Of a DNA stretch of 51,678 nt, positions 14,293 to 22,979 are shown one piece after another. The stretch comes from Clostridia bacterium (GTDB lineage Bacteria > Bacillota > Clostridia > Oscillospirales > Acutalibacteraceae), in contig JAFQXU010000041.1 in assembly GCA_017406805.1 (NCBI GenBank), positions 1-51,678 on the forward strand, in the 5' to 3' direction. Positions within the stretch are counted from its first letter, which is position 1; every line of letters begins with the position of its first letter. The translations under genes and the position numbers were made by a program. Under the pieces are notes generated by a model. It worked only from the letters and a program-made list of their open reading frames with translations. It was not told the DNA's origin and searched no databases.

Positions 14293-14381
14293 TATCCTCT
14301 CCTTTTTAAAATAAAGTCGTTAAGTGCCATGCACTTACATTAAATTATATACAAAAGCATATAAATGTCAAGTAGAAATTT
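14293..14381 (-). repeat. 89-bp inverted repeat, copy 2 (ANK promoter/operator region)
   Basis: This is the inverted partner of 9067-9155, ending at the ribosome binding site of the minus-strand ANK gene. The two copies face each other across about 5.1 kb. Coding sequences just inside them are only distantly alike, so the noncoding part is much better conserved than the genes. Confidence 0.93.
14321..14371 (-). promoter_or_regulatory. Promoter and palindromic operator of the minus-strand ANK gene
   Basis: On the minus strand TTGACA (14371-14366) and TATAAT (14349-14344) have a 16-base spacer. The same TAAGTGC-ATG-GCACTTA palindrome lies at 14337-14321. The -35 box is a perfect consensus here and one base off in the other copy. 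Confidence 0.78.
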
Positions 14382-14424
14382 GTAAAAATATAAAAAAGCC
14401 ACAAAATAAATATTTTGCCCGAAT

Positions 14425-14453
14425 TTGACCTATACTTGAAAATGGGGTATAAT
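14425..14453 (+). promoter_or_regulatory. Promoter of parE-parC
   Basis: TTGACC (14425-14430) and TATAAT (14448-14453) are separated by exactly 17 bases, about 37 bases before the parE start, which has AAGGAG as ribosome binding site. Confidence 0.8.
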
Positions 14454-14490
14454 TAACTAATTAAATTAGTATAACAACAAGGAGATAAAC

Positions 14491-16470
14491 ATGAGCATAA
14501 AAAAATACGACAACGAGAGTATATCTTCTTTAAAAGGTGCCGACAGAGTCAGAAAACGCCCGGGCGTTATTTTTGGTTCAGATGGTATAGAGGGCTGCGA
14601 GCATTCTGTTTTTGAAATACTTTCCAATTCTATAGACGAAGCCAGAGAAGGCCACGGAAACATAATAAAAATTACTCGTTTTAAGGATAATTCCATTGAA
14701 GTGGAAGACAAGGGCAGAGGAATTCCCGTTGATTTTAATAACAAAGAAAAAAAGTTTAACTGGGAGCTTCTTTTTTGCGAGCTTTATGCCGGTGGAAAGT
14801 ATAACACGCTCAGCCAGCAAAGCTACGAGTATTCTTTGGGGCTAAACGGCCTTGGACTTTGCTCCACTCAGTATGCTTCTGAATATATGGACGTTGAAAT
14901 TAAACGTGATGGGTTTATTTATAAACTTCATTTTGAAAAGGGCGAAAACGTTGGCGGCCTTCAAAAAGAGGAATACACACGCAAAGATACCGGTTCAAGA
15001 ATAAAATGGAAACCCGACCTTAATGTTTTTACGGATATTTCTATTCCGTATGAATATTTTGTGGATGTTTTAAAGCGCCAGGCGGTTGTAAATGCCGGTA
15101 TAAAGTTTGTTTTGAAGTATCAAGACGAAAGCGGCTTTAAAGAGCAAGAATTTTTGTATGAAAACGGTATTTCCGACTATGCCGCAGAGCTTTTGGGAGA
15201 AAATTATTTAACTCCTGTGCAAAATTGGGCGCTTGAAACCAAAGTAAAAGACAGAGAAGATAAACCTTTTTATAAATTAAAGGTTAATGTTGCCATGGCT
15301 TTTTCAAACAAAATAAATTTGGCGGAGTATTACCATAATTCAAGCTTTTTGGAGCATGGTGGTGCGCCGGAAAAGGCTGTGAAAAGTGCGTTTGTTTCTG
15401 AAATTGATGCATATCTAAAGCAAAACGGAAAATATACAAAAAATGAAAACAAAATAAACTTTTCGGATATAGAAGATTCGCTTGTTATAATTATATCTTC
15501 GTTTTCCACCGTTACTTCCTATGAAAACCAGACAAAAAAATCCATAACAAACAAAGGAATACAAAACGCAGTTACACAAATGCTTAGAAGGCATCTGGAA
15601 GTTTATTTTATAGAAAATCCCGAAGATGCCGAAAAAATTGCAAATCAAGTTTTAATTAACAAACGTAGCCGGGAAGATGCCGAAAAAACGAGACTAAATA
15701 TAAAGAAAAAACTTACAAGCAGCATGGATATGGCGAGTAGGGTTGCAAAATTTGTGGATTGCCGAAGCAAAAAAGCCGAAGAAAGAGAGCTTTTTATCGT
15801 GGAAGGCGATTCTGCTCTTGGTGCGTGTAAACAAGCCAGAAATCCTGATTTTCAGGCTATAATTCCAATAAGAGGTAAAATACTTAATTGCTTAAAAGCA
15901 GATTATGGCAGGATTTTTAAAAGCGAAATAATAACTGATTTGATAAGAGTTTTAGGCTGCGGTGTGGAAGTAAGGACATCTAAAACCGCAAAAGATTTGT
16001 CTTCGTTTAGTTTGGATTCTTTGAAATGGAACAAAGTGATTTTGTGTACGGATGCTGATGTTGACGGCTTTCAAATTAGGACTCTTTTGCTGACAATGAT
16101 ATACAGACTGACACCAAAATTAATCGAATCGGGTAAGGTGTTTATTGCAGAGTCGCCGCTTTACGAAATAAGCACAAAAAAAGAAACGTATTTTGCATAT
16201 AATGAGAGTGAAAAAGAAGAATTTATAAAGAAGATAGGCAGCGAAAAGTATACAGTTCAGCGTTCAAAAGGTCTTGGTGAAAACGAGCCGGATATGATGA
16301 ACTTTACCACGATGAATCCAAAAACTAGAAGGCTTATTAAAGTTTTGCCGGAAGATGCAGAGGCCACCGCAAGAACTTTTGATATTCTTTTGGGTGATAA
16401 TCTTTCCGGAAGAAAAGAGTATATTATAGAAAACGGACATTTGTATTTGGATAATTTAGACATAAGCTAA
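14491..16470 (+). CDS. parE: DNA topoisomerase IV subunit B (type IIA topoisomerase ATPase subunit)
   Basis: The 659-residue product has a GHKL ATPase domain (EILSNSIDEAREG, DKGRGIPVD, GLNGLGLCS), the transducer region, and the TOPRIM domain with EGDSALGACKQARN and the metal-binding TDADVDG. It pairs with the next gene to relax and decatenate DNA using ATP. ParE rather than GyrB is preferred because its partner lacks the GyrA box. parC starts 16 bases later. Confidence 0.9.
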   Translation: MSIKKYDNESISSLKGADRVRKRPGVIFGSDGIEGCEHSVFEILSNSIDEAREGHGNIIKITRFKDNSIEVEDKGRGIPVDFNNKEKKFNWELLFCELYAGGKYNTLSQQSYEYSLGLNGLGLCSTQYASEYMDVEIKRDGFIYKLHFEKGENVGGLQKEEYTRKDTGSRIKWKPDLNVFTDISIPYEYFVDVLKRQAVVNAGIKFVLKYQDESGFKEQEFLYENGISDYAAELLGENYLTPVQNWALETKVKDREDKPFYKLKVNVAMAFSNKINLAEYYHNSSFLEHGGAPEKAVKSAFVSEIDAYLKQNGKYTKNENKINFSDIEDSLVIIISSFSTVTSYENQTKKSITNKGIQNAVTQMLRRHLEVYFIENPEDAEKIANQVLINKRSREDAEKTRLNIKKKLTSSMDMASRVAKFVDCRSKKAEERELFIVEGDSALGACKQARNPDFQAIIPIRGKILNCLKADYGRIFKSEIITDLIRVLGCGVEVRTSKTAKDLSSFSLDSLKWNKVILCTDADVDGFQIRTLLLTMIYRLTPKLIESGKVFIAESPLYEISTKKETYFAYNESEKEEFIKKIGSEKYTVQRSKGLGENEPDMMNFTTMNPKTRRLIKVLPEDAEATARTFDILLGDNLSGRKEYIIENGHLYLDNLDIS

Positions 16471-16486
16471 AGGCGGGTGAAATAAA

Positions 16487-18727
16487 ATGGCAATGAAAAA
16501 GAAAAACAAAGAAAAAATTCGTAATTCTGCAGGTGTTAGTGGTTTTATATATAACGCCGGAGAAATTTTGGAAGAAAAAATAGTAAATACACTTGAAAAG
16601 AACTACATGCCCTATGCCATGAGCGTTATAACTTCCAGGGCGATTCCTGAAATAGATGGCTTCAAACCTTCTCACAGAAAACTCCTTTTTACGATGTATA
16701 AAATGGGGCTTTTAAGTGGAACTCGTACAAAGTCTGCCAATATAGTCGGCCAAACAATGAAGCTTAATCCTCATGGCGACAGCGCAATTTATGACACAAT
16801 GGTTCGAATGAGCAGGGGATACGAAGCTCTTTTGCATCCGTATGTTGATTCCAAAGGAAACTTTGGTAAATTTTATTCCAGGGATATGGCTTGTGCAGCT
16901 TCAAGATACACTGAAGCTAAATTGGAAAACATCTGCAAAGAATTATTTAAAGATATAGATAAAGACACGGTTGATTTCGTGCCAAATTACGATAATACTT
17001 TAAAAGAGCCGTCGCTTTTGCCGTGTACATTTCCGTCTGTTTTGGTAAATTCAAACACGGGTATAGCAGTTGGAATGGCTAGTTCGATTTGCCCTTTTAA
17101 TTTAAAAGAAGTTTGCGAAACGGCAATTGCTTATATAAAAAATCCTGAGCATGAAATATCTTCAACCCTTCTTGCGCCTGATTTTCCGGGTGCGGGTGAG
17201 ATAATTTACGACAAAGCAAAACTTGAAGAAATTTATAAAACGGGCCGCGGCGGGATAAAAGTTCGCGCAAGATATAAATATGACAAAAAATATAATTGTA
17301 TAGATATTATTAATATTCCTCCTACAACAACAAGCGAAGTGATAATTGAAAAAATAGTGGAGCTTGTCAAAAGCGGAAAAGCAAGAGAAATTTCCGATAT
17401 TCGTGATGAAACCGGGCTTGATGGTCTTAAAATAACGATTGATTTAAAACGAGGGACAGACCCCGACAAATTAATGATTAAACTCTTTAAGCTTACTACG
17501 CTTGAAGATACGTTTTCTTGTAATTTTAATGTTTTGGTCGGCGGAACTCCAAAGGTTATGGGAATTCGTGAAATTTTGGAGGAATGGACGGCTTTTAGGG
17601 CGGAATGTATTAGAAGAAGAACGGCTTTTGACCTTGCAAAAAAACGCGATAAACTGCATCTTCTTGAGGGCCTTAATAAAATACTTATTGACATCGATAA
17701 AGCAATAAGTATAATTCGTAAAACGGAAGAAGAAGAAAATGTTGTTCCAAATTTGATGAAAGGGTTTGGAATTGATGAAATTCAAGCGGAATTTGTGGCA
17801 GAGATTAAACTTCGCCATTTGAATCGTGAGTATATTTTAAAACGCACAAGCGAAATTGAAGATTTAAAGCGTGAAATAGCCGAACTCGAAAGTGTTCTTT
17901 CTAAAAAAGAAAAAATTTATAAAATTATAATAAAAGAGCTTACAGCGGTTTCAAAAGAGTACGGCAAACCCCGCAGCAGCCTTCTTATTTATCCGGAAGA
18001 TACCGAATTTTACGAAGAAGAAGTTGTTGCGCCTGATTACCCCGTAAGATTTTTTATTACAAAAGAGGGATACTTCAAAAAAATCACTCCGCAGTCGCTG
18101 AAAATGAATTCGGAGCAAAAATTAAAAAGCACCGATGAAGTAATGGAAGAAATCGAAGGAAGTAACCATTCCGATTTGCTGTTTTTCACGGATAAATGCC
18201 AGGTTTATAAGGCAAAGGGGTATAATTTTTCAGATAGCAAAGCCAGTAGCATGGGTGATTATATTCCGGCGGCTCTTTCGTTTGAAAAAGGGGAAAGACC
18301 CGTTTACATGGCGGTTACAACGGATTATAACGGATTTGTTTTGTTTTTCTTTAAAGGCGGAAAAGTTTCAAAGGTGGATATGAAAGCCTATGAAACAAAA
18401 ACTAATCGTAAAAAATTAATTAAAGCGTACAGTGACCTTGACGATTTGGTTGCCGCATTTTATGTGCGTGAGGATAAAGACTTTTTAATTACGTCTTCTT
18501 CGGGGAAAATTTTGATATTTAATACTGCAGCGATAAGCCTTAAGCAGACTAAAAACACGCAAGGTGTTGCAGTTATGAAGCAAAAGAAAGGCCATAGGGT
18601 TGTAAGCGCCGAGGAATATCAAAGCGGAAGATTTATTGATGAAAAGATTTACAGGGCGAAAAATATACCCGCAGGCGGCAAGCTGCCAAGCAGCGAAACT
18701 ACCGATTGCGAACAGCTCACGCTGTAA
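16487..18727 (+). CDS. parC: DNA topoisomerase IV subunit A (cleavage-religation subunit)
   Basis: A 746-residue protein with the breakage-reunion domain: YAMSVITSRAIPEIDGFKPSHRKLLFTMY, NPHGDSAIYDTMVRMS, and the catalytic-Tyr segment ASRYTEAKL. A coiled-coil region and a C-terminal beta-propeller-like part follow, without the QRRGGKG GyrA box, so it is called ParC. Its last codons (TDCEQLTL and the bases after the stop) are repeated almost exactly at 19600-19636, downstream of the next gene. Confidence 0.9.
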   Translation: MAMKKKNKEKIRNSAGVSGFIYNAGEILEEKIVNTLEKNYMPYAMSVITSRAIPEIDGFKPSHRKLLFTMYKMGLLSGTRTKSANIVGQTMKLNPHGDSAIYDTMVRMSRGYEALLHPYVDSKGNFGKFYSRDMACAASRYTEAKLENICKELFKDIDKDTVDFVPNYDNTLKEPSLLPCTFPSVLVNSNTGIAVGMASSICPFNLKEVCETAIAYIKNPEHEISSTLLAPDFPGAGEIIYDKAKLEEIYKTGRGGIKVRARYKYDKKYNCIDIINIPPTTTSEVIIEKIVELVKSGKAREISDIRDETGLDGLKITIDLKRGTDPDKLMIKLFKLTTLEDTFSCNFNVLVGGTPKVMGIREILEEWTAFRAECIRRRTAFDLAKKRDKLHLLEGLNKILIDIDKAISIIRKTEEEENVVPNLMKGFGIDEIQAEFVAEIKLRHLNREYILKRTSEIEDLKREIAELESVLSKKEKIYKIIIKELTAVSKEYGKPRSSLLIYPEDTEFYEEEVVAPDYPVRFFITKEGYFKKITPQSLKMNSEQKLKSTDEVMEEIEGSNHSDLLFFTDKCQVYKAKGYNFSDSKASSMGDYIPAALSFEKGERPVYMAVTTDYNGFVLFFFKGGKVSKVDMKAYETKTNRKKLIKAYSDLDDLVAAFYVREDKDFLITSSSGKILIFNTAAISLKQTKNTQGVAVMKQKKGHRVVSAEEYQSGRFIDEKIYRAKNIPAGGKLPSSETTDCEQLTL

Positions 18728-18740
18728 TAAAATTCATAAA
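18704..18740 (+). repeat. Direct repeat at the parC 3' end, copy 1
   Basis: A 37-base segment starting GATTGCGAACAGCTCACGCT covers the last parC codons and the bases after the stop. It recurs with few differences at 19600-19636, on the other side of the CPBP protease gene. Confidence 0.85.
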
Positions 18741-18754
18741 ATAGAGGTATGATT

Positions 18755-19582
18755 ATGGAAAAAACATTGAATAAAGCAAACTCAAAAATTATCGCATTGT
18801 TTGCAGTGTTTCTGTTATTATTTAGTTTTTCCGTTGTAAAAAAAATTCTCAATATAAGCTTTCCGGCTACAGGCCAATTAGGCTCCCTTTGGTATTGGAA
18901 TTATATTTTGTTAGGTTTGGTATCTGTATTTTATATTTTCAAACTGCATAAATTCTATATTATGGATTTCATTACAGCGGTTGCGTTCGGAATAGCTATG
19001 TCTTTGCAAAGTGGTTTTAATCCCATTATTACACCTATTAGCGTTATTGCGTATTATTCGGCTTGCCAGATATTTAGAATGTATAGTTATGAAAACAAGA
19101 TATTTAAGCTTGATTATAAAACTATTTTAAATCATATCGGATTTGGAATTCTGATAGGCATATTGCCGGCGATACTTAATGTTTTGGAATTTTACATACA
19201 AGACGGATATACACTGCCACAATTTAGTATAAATAAATTTTTCCCTGCAGTCGTACGAGCGTTGCAGCCCGGTATAAGTGAAGAAATTGTATTTAGATTT
19301 TTTCTATATGCTTTTGTATTAAATGCGTTTAAGGGAAAAATTCCAAAAACGAAGTTTGCCACTGTTATGACGTATGCATTATTGATAATTCCCCACTGCG
19401 TTATGCACTATCCCGCAAGTGATTTTATCACTAACCCGTTGGGGACAGTATTAAATCTGATTTATATGTGCTGTGTTTTTGGAGTACCTTCGGTTTGGCT
19501 TTTGAAACGCAAAAGTTTATACCCCGCCATGGCATTTCATTGGTTTGTCGATTTTATAAGATTTTGGATTGTCGGGCATTAA
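18755..19582 (+). CDS. CPBP-family intramembrane metalloprotease (Abi/CAAX type)
   Basis: A 275-residue polytopic membrane protein with the family motifs: ISEEIVFRFFLY (EExxxR), then IPHCVMHYP, and AMAFHWFVDF near the end, which supply the metal ligands in the membrane. CPBP proteases cleave prenylated or bacteriocin-type peptides in some bacteria; the substrate here is unknown. GAGGT touches an ATG at 18749, so the ATG six bases on, at 18755, is the better start. The gene sits between two copies of the parC 3' end, which suggests it was inserted. Confidence 0.85.
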   Translation: MEKTLNKANSKIIALFAVFLLLFSFSVVKKILNISFPATGQLGSLWYWNYILLGLVSVFYIFKLHKFYIMDFITAVAFGIAMSLQSGFNPIITPISVIAYYSACQIFRMYSYENKIFKLDYKTILNHIGFGILIGILPAILNVLEFYIQDGYTLPQFSINKFFPAVVRALQPGISEEIVFRFFLYAFVLNAFKGKIPKTKFATVMTYALLIIPHCVMHYPASDFITNPLGTVLNLIYMCCVFGVPSVWLLKRKSLYPAMAFHWFVDFIRFWIVGH

Positions 19583-19599
19583 TTTTAGACTAAAAAACA

Positions 19600-19636
19600 G
19601 ATTGCGAGCAGCTCACGCTGTAATATATTTTATAAA
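19600..19636 (+). repeat. Direct repeat of the parC 3' end, copy 2
   Basis: GATTGCGAGCAGCTCACGCT and the following bases copy the parC terminus at 18704-18740. It lies between the CPBP gene stop and the ribosome binding site of the Nudix gene, where it has no coding role. Confidence 0.85.
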
Positions 19637-19652
19637 TTTGGAGGAAACAAAT

Positions 19653-20171
19653 ATGTGTGATGTGAGAAACAGCATAAAAATTATTTTGTTAAACGAAAAG
19701 AAAGAATTATTATTGTTAGCGGTTGACGATAAAGGCATAAAAAATAAAGACGGAAAATATAACGGCCGTTTTTGGAATTTGGTCGGCGGCAAAATAGAAG
19801 AAGGCGAATCGCCGCTTCAAGCTGCAAAACGTGAGCTTTTTGAAGAAACAGGTTTAAAAGAAAGCGACGTTAAGTTTGGCAAAGTAGTCTGGTATGGTGA
19901 ATTTGATCTGAATTTACACGGCAAGAAAACGCATTTAAAACAAAGCTTTATTTGCGCAGAGACAACAAAAAAAGACGTAACGCTGGAGAATTTAACCGAT
20001 GAAGAAAAACCTGTCGCCAAAAGCCTTGAATGGTTTTCGCTTGATAAAATTAAAAACTGCAAAGAAGTAATATATCCTGTGGTTTTACCGGAGTATTTGC
20101 CGGATATAATTGAAGGCAAAATACCCGATGAACCTATATTTATAGACCTTGCAAAGCAGCCGAAAAATTAG
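19653..20171 (+). CDS. Nudix hydrolase
   Basis: The 172-residue product carries a full Nudix box, GGKIEEGESPLQAAKRELFEETGL (GX5EX7REUXEEXGU), near residues 46-69. Nudix enzymes hydrolyse nucleoside diphosphates linked to another group; the substrate cannot be read from the motif. The start at 19653 has TTTGGAGG upstream; the open frame extends farther up through the parC-like repeat but without a ribosome binding site. It precedes deoB and may belong to the nucleoside salvage cluster. Confidence 0.88.
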   Translation: MCDVRNSIKIILLNEKKELLLLAVDDKGIKNKDGKYNGRFWNLVGGKIEEGESPLQAAKRELFEETGLKESDVKFGKVVWYGEFDLNLHGKKTHLKQSFICAETTKKDVTLENLTDEEKPVAKSLEWFSLDKIKNCKEVIYPVVLPEYLPDIIEGKIPDEPIFIDLAKQPKN

Positions 20172-20192
20172 AAATTGGGAGGTAATTTTAAT

Positions 20193-21368
20193 ATGAAAAG
20201 AGTATTTTTGATAGTTCTTGACAGTGTTGGTATCGGCGAGATGCCGGATGCCGACAAATACGGCGACAAAGGCAGCAACACTGTGAAAACTTGCTTTAAA
20301 AACAAGAATTTCAGCATGCCGAACATGAAAAAAATGGGTCTTTTTAATATTGATGGCATGGATTATGCCGAGAGCGAAATGGCGCCAACGGCAAGTTTTG
20401 CTAGAATGAGCGAAATGTCAAACGGCAAAGACACGATAATCGGCCACTGGGAAATTGCGGGGATAGAATCCAAAAAGCCGCTTCCTACATATCCAAACGG
20501 CTTCCCGAAAGACGTAATCGAAAAATTTGAAAAACTAACGGGCAGAAAAATTCTTTGCAATAAGCCATATTCCGGCACGGAAGTTTTAAAAGATTACGGC
20601 AAAGAAAGTGTGGCAACCGGGAAATTAATTGTTTACACTTCTGCCGACAGTGTTTTTCAAATCGCAGCACATGAGGATGTTGTCCCGGTGGATGAACTTT
20701 ATAAATACTGCGAGATTGCCCGAAAAATGCTATGCGGTGAGCATGCCGTGGGTCGTGTTATTGCAAGGCCGTTTGTTGGTGAATTCCCAAATTATACGCG
20801 CACAACGAATCGTCACGATTTTGCACTTGCTCCGCCGGAAAAAACAATGCTCGATTTTATTAAAGAAAGCGGGAAAGAAGTTATAGCGGTCGGTAAAATA
20901 AGCGATATTTTTGCAGGGTGCGGAGTTACCGAAAAAATCCTTACAAAAGGTAATGCGGACGGGATAAATAAAACGCTTGAAATTATGGACAGAAATTTTG
21001 AAGGTCTGTGCTTTGTGAATTTGGTGGATTTCGATATGCTTTACGGCCATAGAAATAATGTTGATGGTTATGCTTCGGCTTTGTCGTATTTTGACGAAAA
21101 ACTAAACGAAATTTGCAGTAAATTAAAAAGTGAAGATATTTTGATTATAACGGCGGACCATGGTTGTGATCCCGGCACAAAATCAACCGATCATTCCAGG
21201 GAATATACCCCAATGATAATTTTTGGAGAAAACATAAAAAAAGGTGTAAATTTAGGTACGAGAAAGGGTTTTGCCGATACTGGTGCCACAGTGCTTGAAT
21301 ATTTGGGAGTAAAAGAAAAAAATAAAGGAAATTCATTTTTAAATGAAGTAATATTAAACAGTAGGTGA
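20193..21368 (+). CDS. deoB: Phosphopentomutase
   Basis: A 391-residue alkaline-phosphatase-superfamily enzyme: VFLIVLDSVGIGEMPDA at the start (metal and catalytic region), GKDTIIGHWEIAG, and ITADHGCDPGTKSTDHSREYTP near the end. It converts (deoxy)ribose 1-phosphate to the 5-phosphate, linking nucleoside phosphorylases to DeoC. ATG at 20193 follows GGGAGG. Confidence 0.96.
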   Translation: MKRVFLIVLDSVGIGEMPDADKYGDKGSNTVKTCFKNKNFSMPNMKKMGLFNIDGMDYAESEMAPTASFARMSEMSNGKDTIIGHWEIAGIESKKPLPTYPNGFPKDVIEKFEKLTGRKILCNKPYSGTEVLKDYGKESVATGKLIVYTSADSVFQIAAHEDVVPVDELYKYCEIARKMLCGEHAVGRVIARPFVGEFPNYTRTTNRHDFALAPPEKTMLDFIKESGKEVIAVGKISDIFAGCGVTEKILTKGNADGINKTLEIMDRNFEGLCFVNLVDFDMLYGHRNNVDGYASALSYFDEKLNEICSKLKSEDILIITADHGCDPGTKSTDHSREYTPMIIFGENIKKGVNLGTRKGFADTGATVLEYLGVKEKNKGNSFLNEVILNSR

Positions 21369-21376
21369 ATAGTTAA

Positions 21377-22030
21377 ATGGATATAAATTTAAAAAATGAA
21401 AAAATAATTTTGTGGGGCAAAAAAATTATTATCTGTACGCTTAGCTTAATTTTGCTTGGTATTGGTTGTGGAATAAATATAGCAGCTCGGCAAGGCGCTG
21501 ACCCAATAACTGTTTTTTATGAAGGATTTGGAAAATTTTTGGGAATGAATGTAGGTTTGGCGGTCGGAATACTAAATTTTAGCTTGGTAGCGTTTGTTTT
21601 TTACGTAAACAGAAAATACATAAATATAGGAACAATAATTTACTTGTTTGTTTTGGGGAATTTTATTAATTTTGGTATATGGATTTATAATTTATTGCAC
21701 GTGCCAAATGTTTTTATTTGCCAGATAATAATGTCATTAGTCGGTTGCATATTTTGTTTTGTGGGTTTGGGCGGATTTATGGCAATAGATATAGGTATTG
21801 ACCCGTGGACTGCGGCCGCGGTGATTGTAAGTAAAAAAACCAAAAAATCGTTTAGACTGATAAAAACCATTTTTGATGGGGTTACTTTGTTTTTAGGCTG
21901 GGCTATGGGTGGCAAAGTTGGTATTATTACAATTTTTTGTGTTTTTGCAGGTGGCCCGATTATTCAAAAATCTAATGAAATTCTTGACAAATTGCTCCCG
22001 AAAATGCTAAAATTTAATCATAAAGATTAA
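21377..22030 (+). CDS. YczE/YitT-type integral membrane protein
   Basis: The 217-residue protein has about five membrane segments and motifs of the YczE-like family: LILLGIGCGINIAARQGADPITVFYEG, and a second half echoing it with GLGGFMAIDIGIDPWTAAAV. The function is unknown, possibly transport. It starts eight bases after deoB with AGGTGA as ribosome binding site, so it is part of the nucleoside cluster's transcript. Confidence 0.75.
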   Translation: MDINLKNEKIILWGKKIIICTLSLILLGIGCGINIAARQGADPITVFYEGFGKFLGMNVGLAVGILNFSLVAFVFYVNRKYINIGTIIYLFVLGNFINFGIWIYNLLHVPNVFICQIIMSLVGCIFCFVGLGGFMAIDIGIDPWTAAAVIVSKKTKKSFRLIKTIFDGVTLFLGWAMGGKVGIITIFCVFAGGPIIQKSNEILDKLLPKMLKFNHKD

Positions 22031-22125
22031 GTTAAAAAGTTATAAATAAGCAAACAAAATTAATTTATAATTTTTGATTAAATTAATAGTGTTATTGCGA
22101 ATTTATTTATTAAAAGGTGGTGAAT

Positions 22126-22152
22126 TTGAGTAAATTTTCTTTTAGTTATTAA
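22126..22152 (+). CDS. Possible 8-codon leader peptide upstream of deoD
   Basis: A TTG preceded by AAAAGGTGGTG opens the mini-frame MSKFSFSY and stops at 22152. It is in the same frame as deoD and carries the only good ribosome binding site before that gene. The peptide is Ser- and aromatic-rich. It could act as a leader peptide for attenuation or coupling. Confidence 0.35.
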   Translation: MSKFSFSY

Positions 22153-22179
22153 ATTAGAAGATAAATTTGCTCGTTTTTT
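22128..22179 (+). promoter_or_regulatory. Attenuator-like hairpin directly before deoD
   Basis: GAGTAAATTT (22128-22137) pairs with AAATTTGCTC (22163-22172), ten pairs including one G-T wobble, followed by GTTTTTT right up to the deoD ATG. The 5' arm overlaps the mini-frame at 22126, so translation of that frame would open the hairpin. The stem is AT-rich and thus weak. Confidence 0.45.
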
Positions 22180-22896
22180 ATGTCTAATATACCAACTCCG
22201 CATATAAATGCGAAAAAAGAAGATATAGCAGACGTTGTTTTAATGCCCGGAGATCCCTTAAGAGCCAAATTTATAGCAGAAAATTTTTTAACCGAAGTAA
22301 AATGCTTTAATACAGTAAGGAATATGCTTGGGTTTACCGGAAAATACGGCGAAAAAACGGTTTCTGTTATGGGCAGCGGAATGGGCATGCCGTCAATCGG
22401 AATTTATTCTTATGAACTTTATAATTTTTACGATGTTCAAGCTATAATTAGAATCGGTAGCGCAGGAGCTTTGCAAGATTATATAAACTTAGAAGATATA
22501 GTTTTGGCAATGGGAGCATGCACAGATTCAAATTATTGTGGTCAATATTGTTTAAATGGCACGTTTTCACCAATCGCAGATTATAATTTGCTGAAAAAGG
22601 CAGAAGAAAATTCCAAAAAGTTATCAGTTAATACTTTTGTGGGGAATATTTGTTCCAGTGATGTTTTTTATGATAGCCCGGAATCTTTGCAAAAATGGAA
22701 AGACATGGGAGTTTTGGCAGCAGAGATGGAAGCTGCGGCTCTTTACGTTAATGCGGCAAGGGCAAACAAAAAAGCACTTTGCATTTTAACTGTTTCGGAT
22801 TGTCTGCTGAAAGGTCTTTCGCTTTCGTCAGAAAAAAGGCAGCTGGGCTTTAGTAATATGGCAAAACTTGCACTGGATACAGCCGCAGGGAAATAG
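22180..22896 (+). CDS. deoD: Purine-nucleoside phosphorylase (DeoD type)
   Basis: A 238-residue hexameric-type PNP: TPHINAKKEDIADVVLMPGDPLRAKFIAE (phosphate-binding GDP..R), GSGMGMPSIGIYSYEL, RIGSAGAL, and AAEMEAAALY with the ribose-binding Glu. It phosphorolyses purine (deoxy)nucleosides to base and pentose 1-phosphate. The ATG fits the family N-terminus but has no Shine-Dalgarno sequence; a hairpin and T-run lie directly before it. Confidence 0.95.
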   Translation: MSNIPTPHINAKKEDIADVVLMPGDPLRAKFIAENFLTEVKCFNTVRNMLGFTGKYGEKTVSVMGSGMGMPSIGIYSYELYNFYDVQAIIRIGSAGALQDYINLEDIVLAMGACTDSNYCGQYCLNGTFSPIADYNLLKKAEENSKKLSVNTFVGNICSSDVFYDSPESLQKWKDMGVLAAEMEAAALYVNAARANKKALCILTVSDCLLKGLSLSSEKRQLGFSNMAKLALDTAAGK

Positions 22897-22979
22897 CTGC
22901 CGATAATCTAAAAAACGGCTATAATTTATTGGCATAATTCATATTGTTTAATAAATCGTGTTTTAATTTGGAGGAAATT

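Noticed and set aside
9067-14381. Composite transposon bounded by the inverted repeats
   Set aside because: There is no transposase, no terminal inverted repeat of an insertion sequence and no target duplication; the repeats are promoter regions of paralogous genes.
14491-18727. Calling the topoisomerase pair gyrB-gyrA
   Set aside because: The A subunit lacks the GyrA box QRRGGKG in its C-terminal domain, so topoisomerase IV fits better; this remains an assignment by motif.
22031-22179. Purine riboswitch before deoD
   Set aside because: The conserved three-way-junction core and loops of the purine riboswitch are not visible; only a simple hairpin with a T-run is seen.
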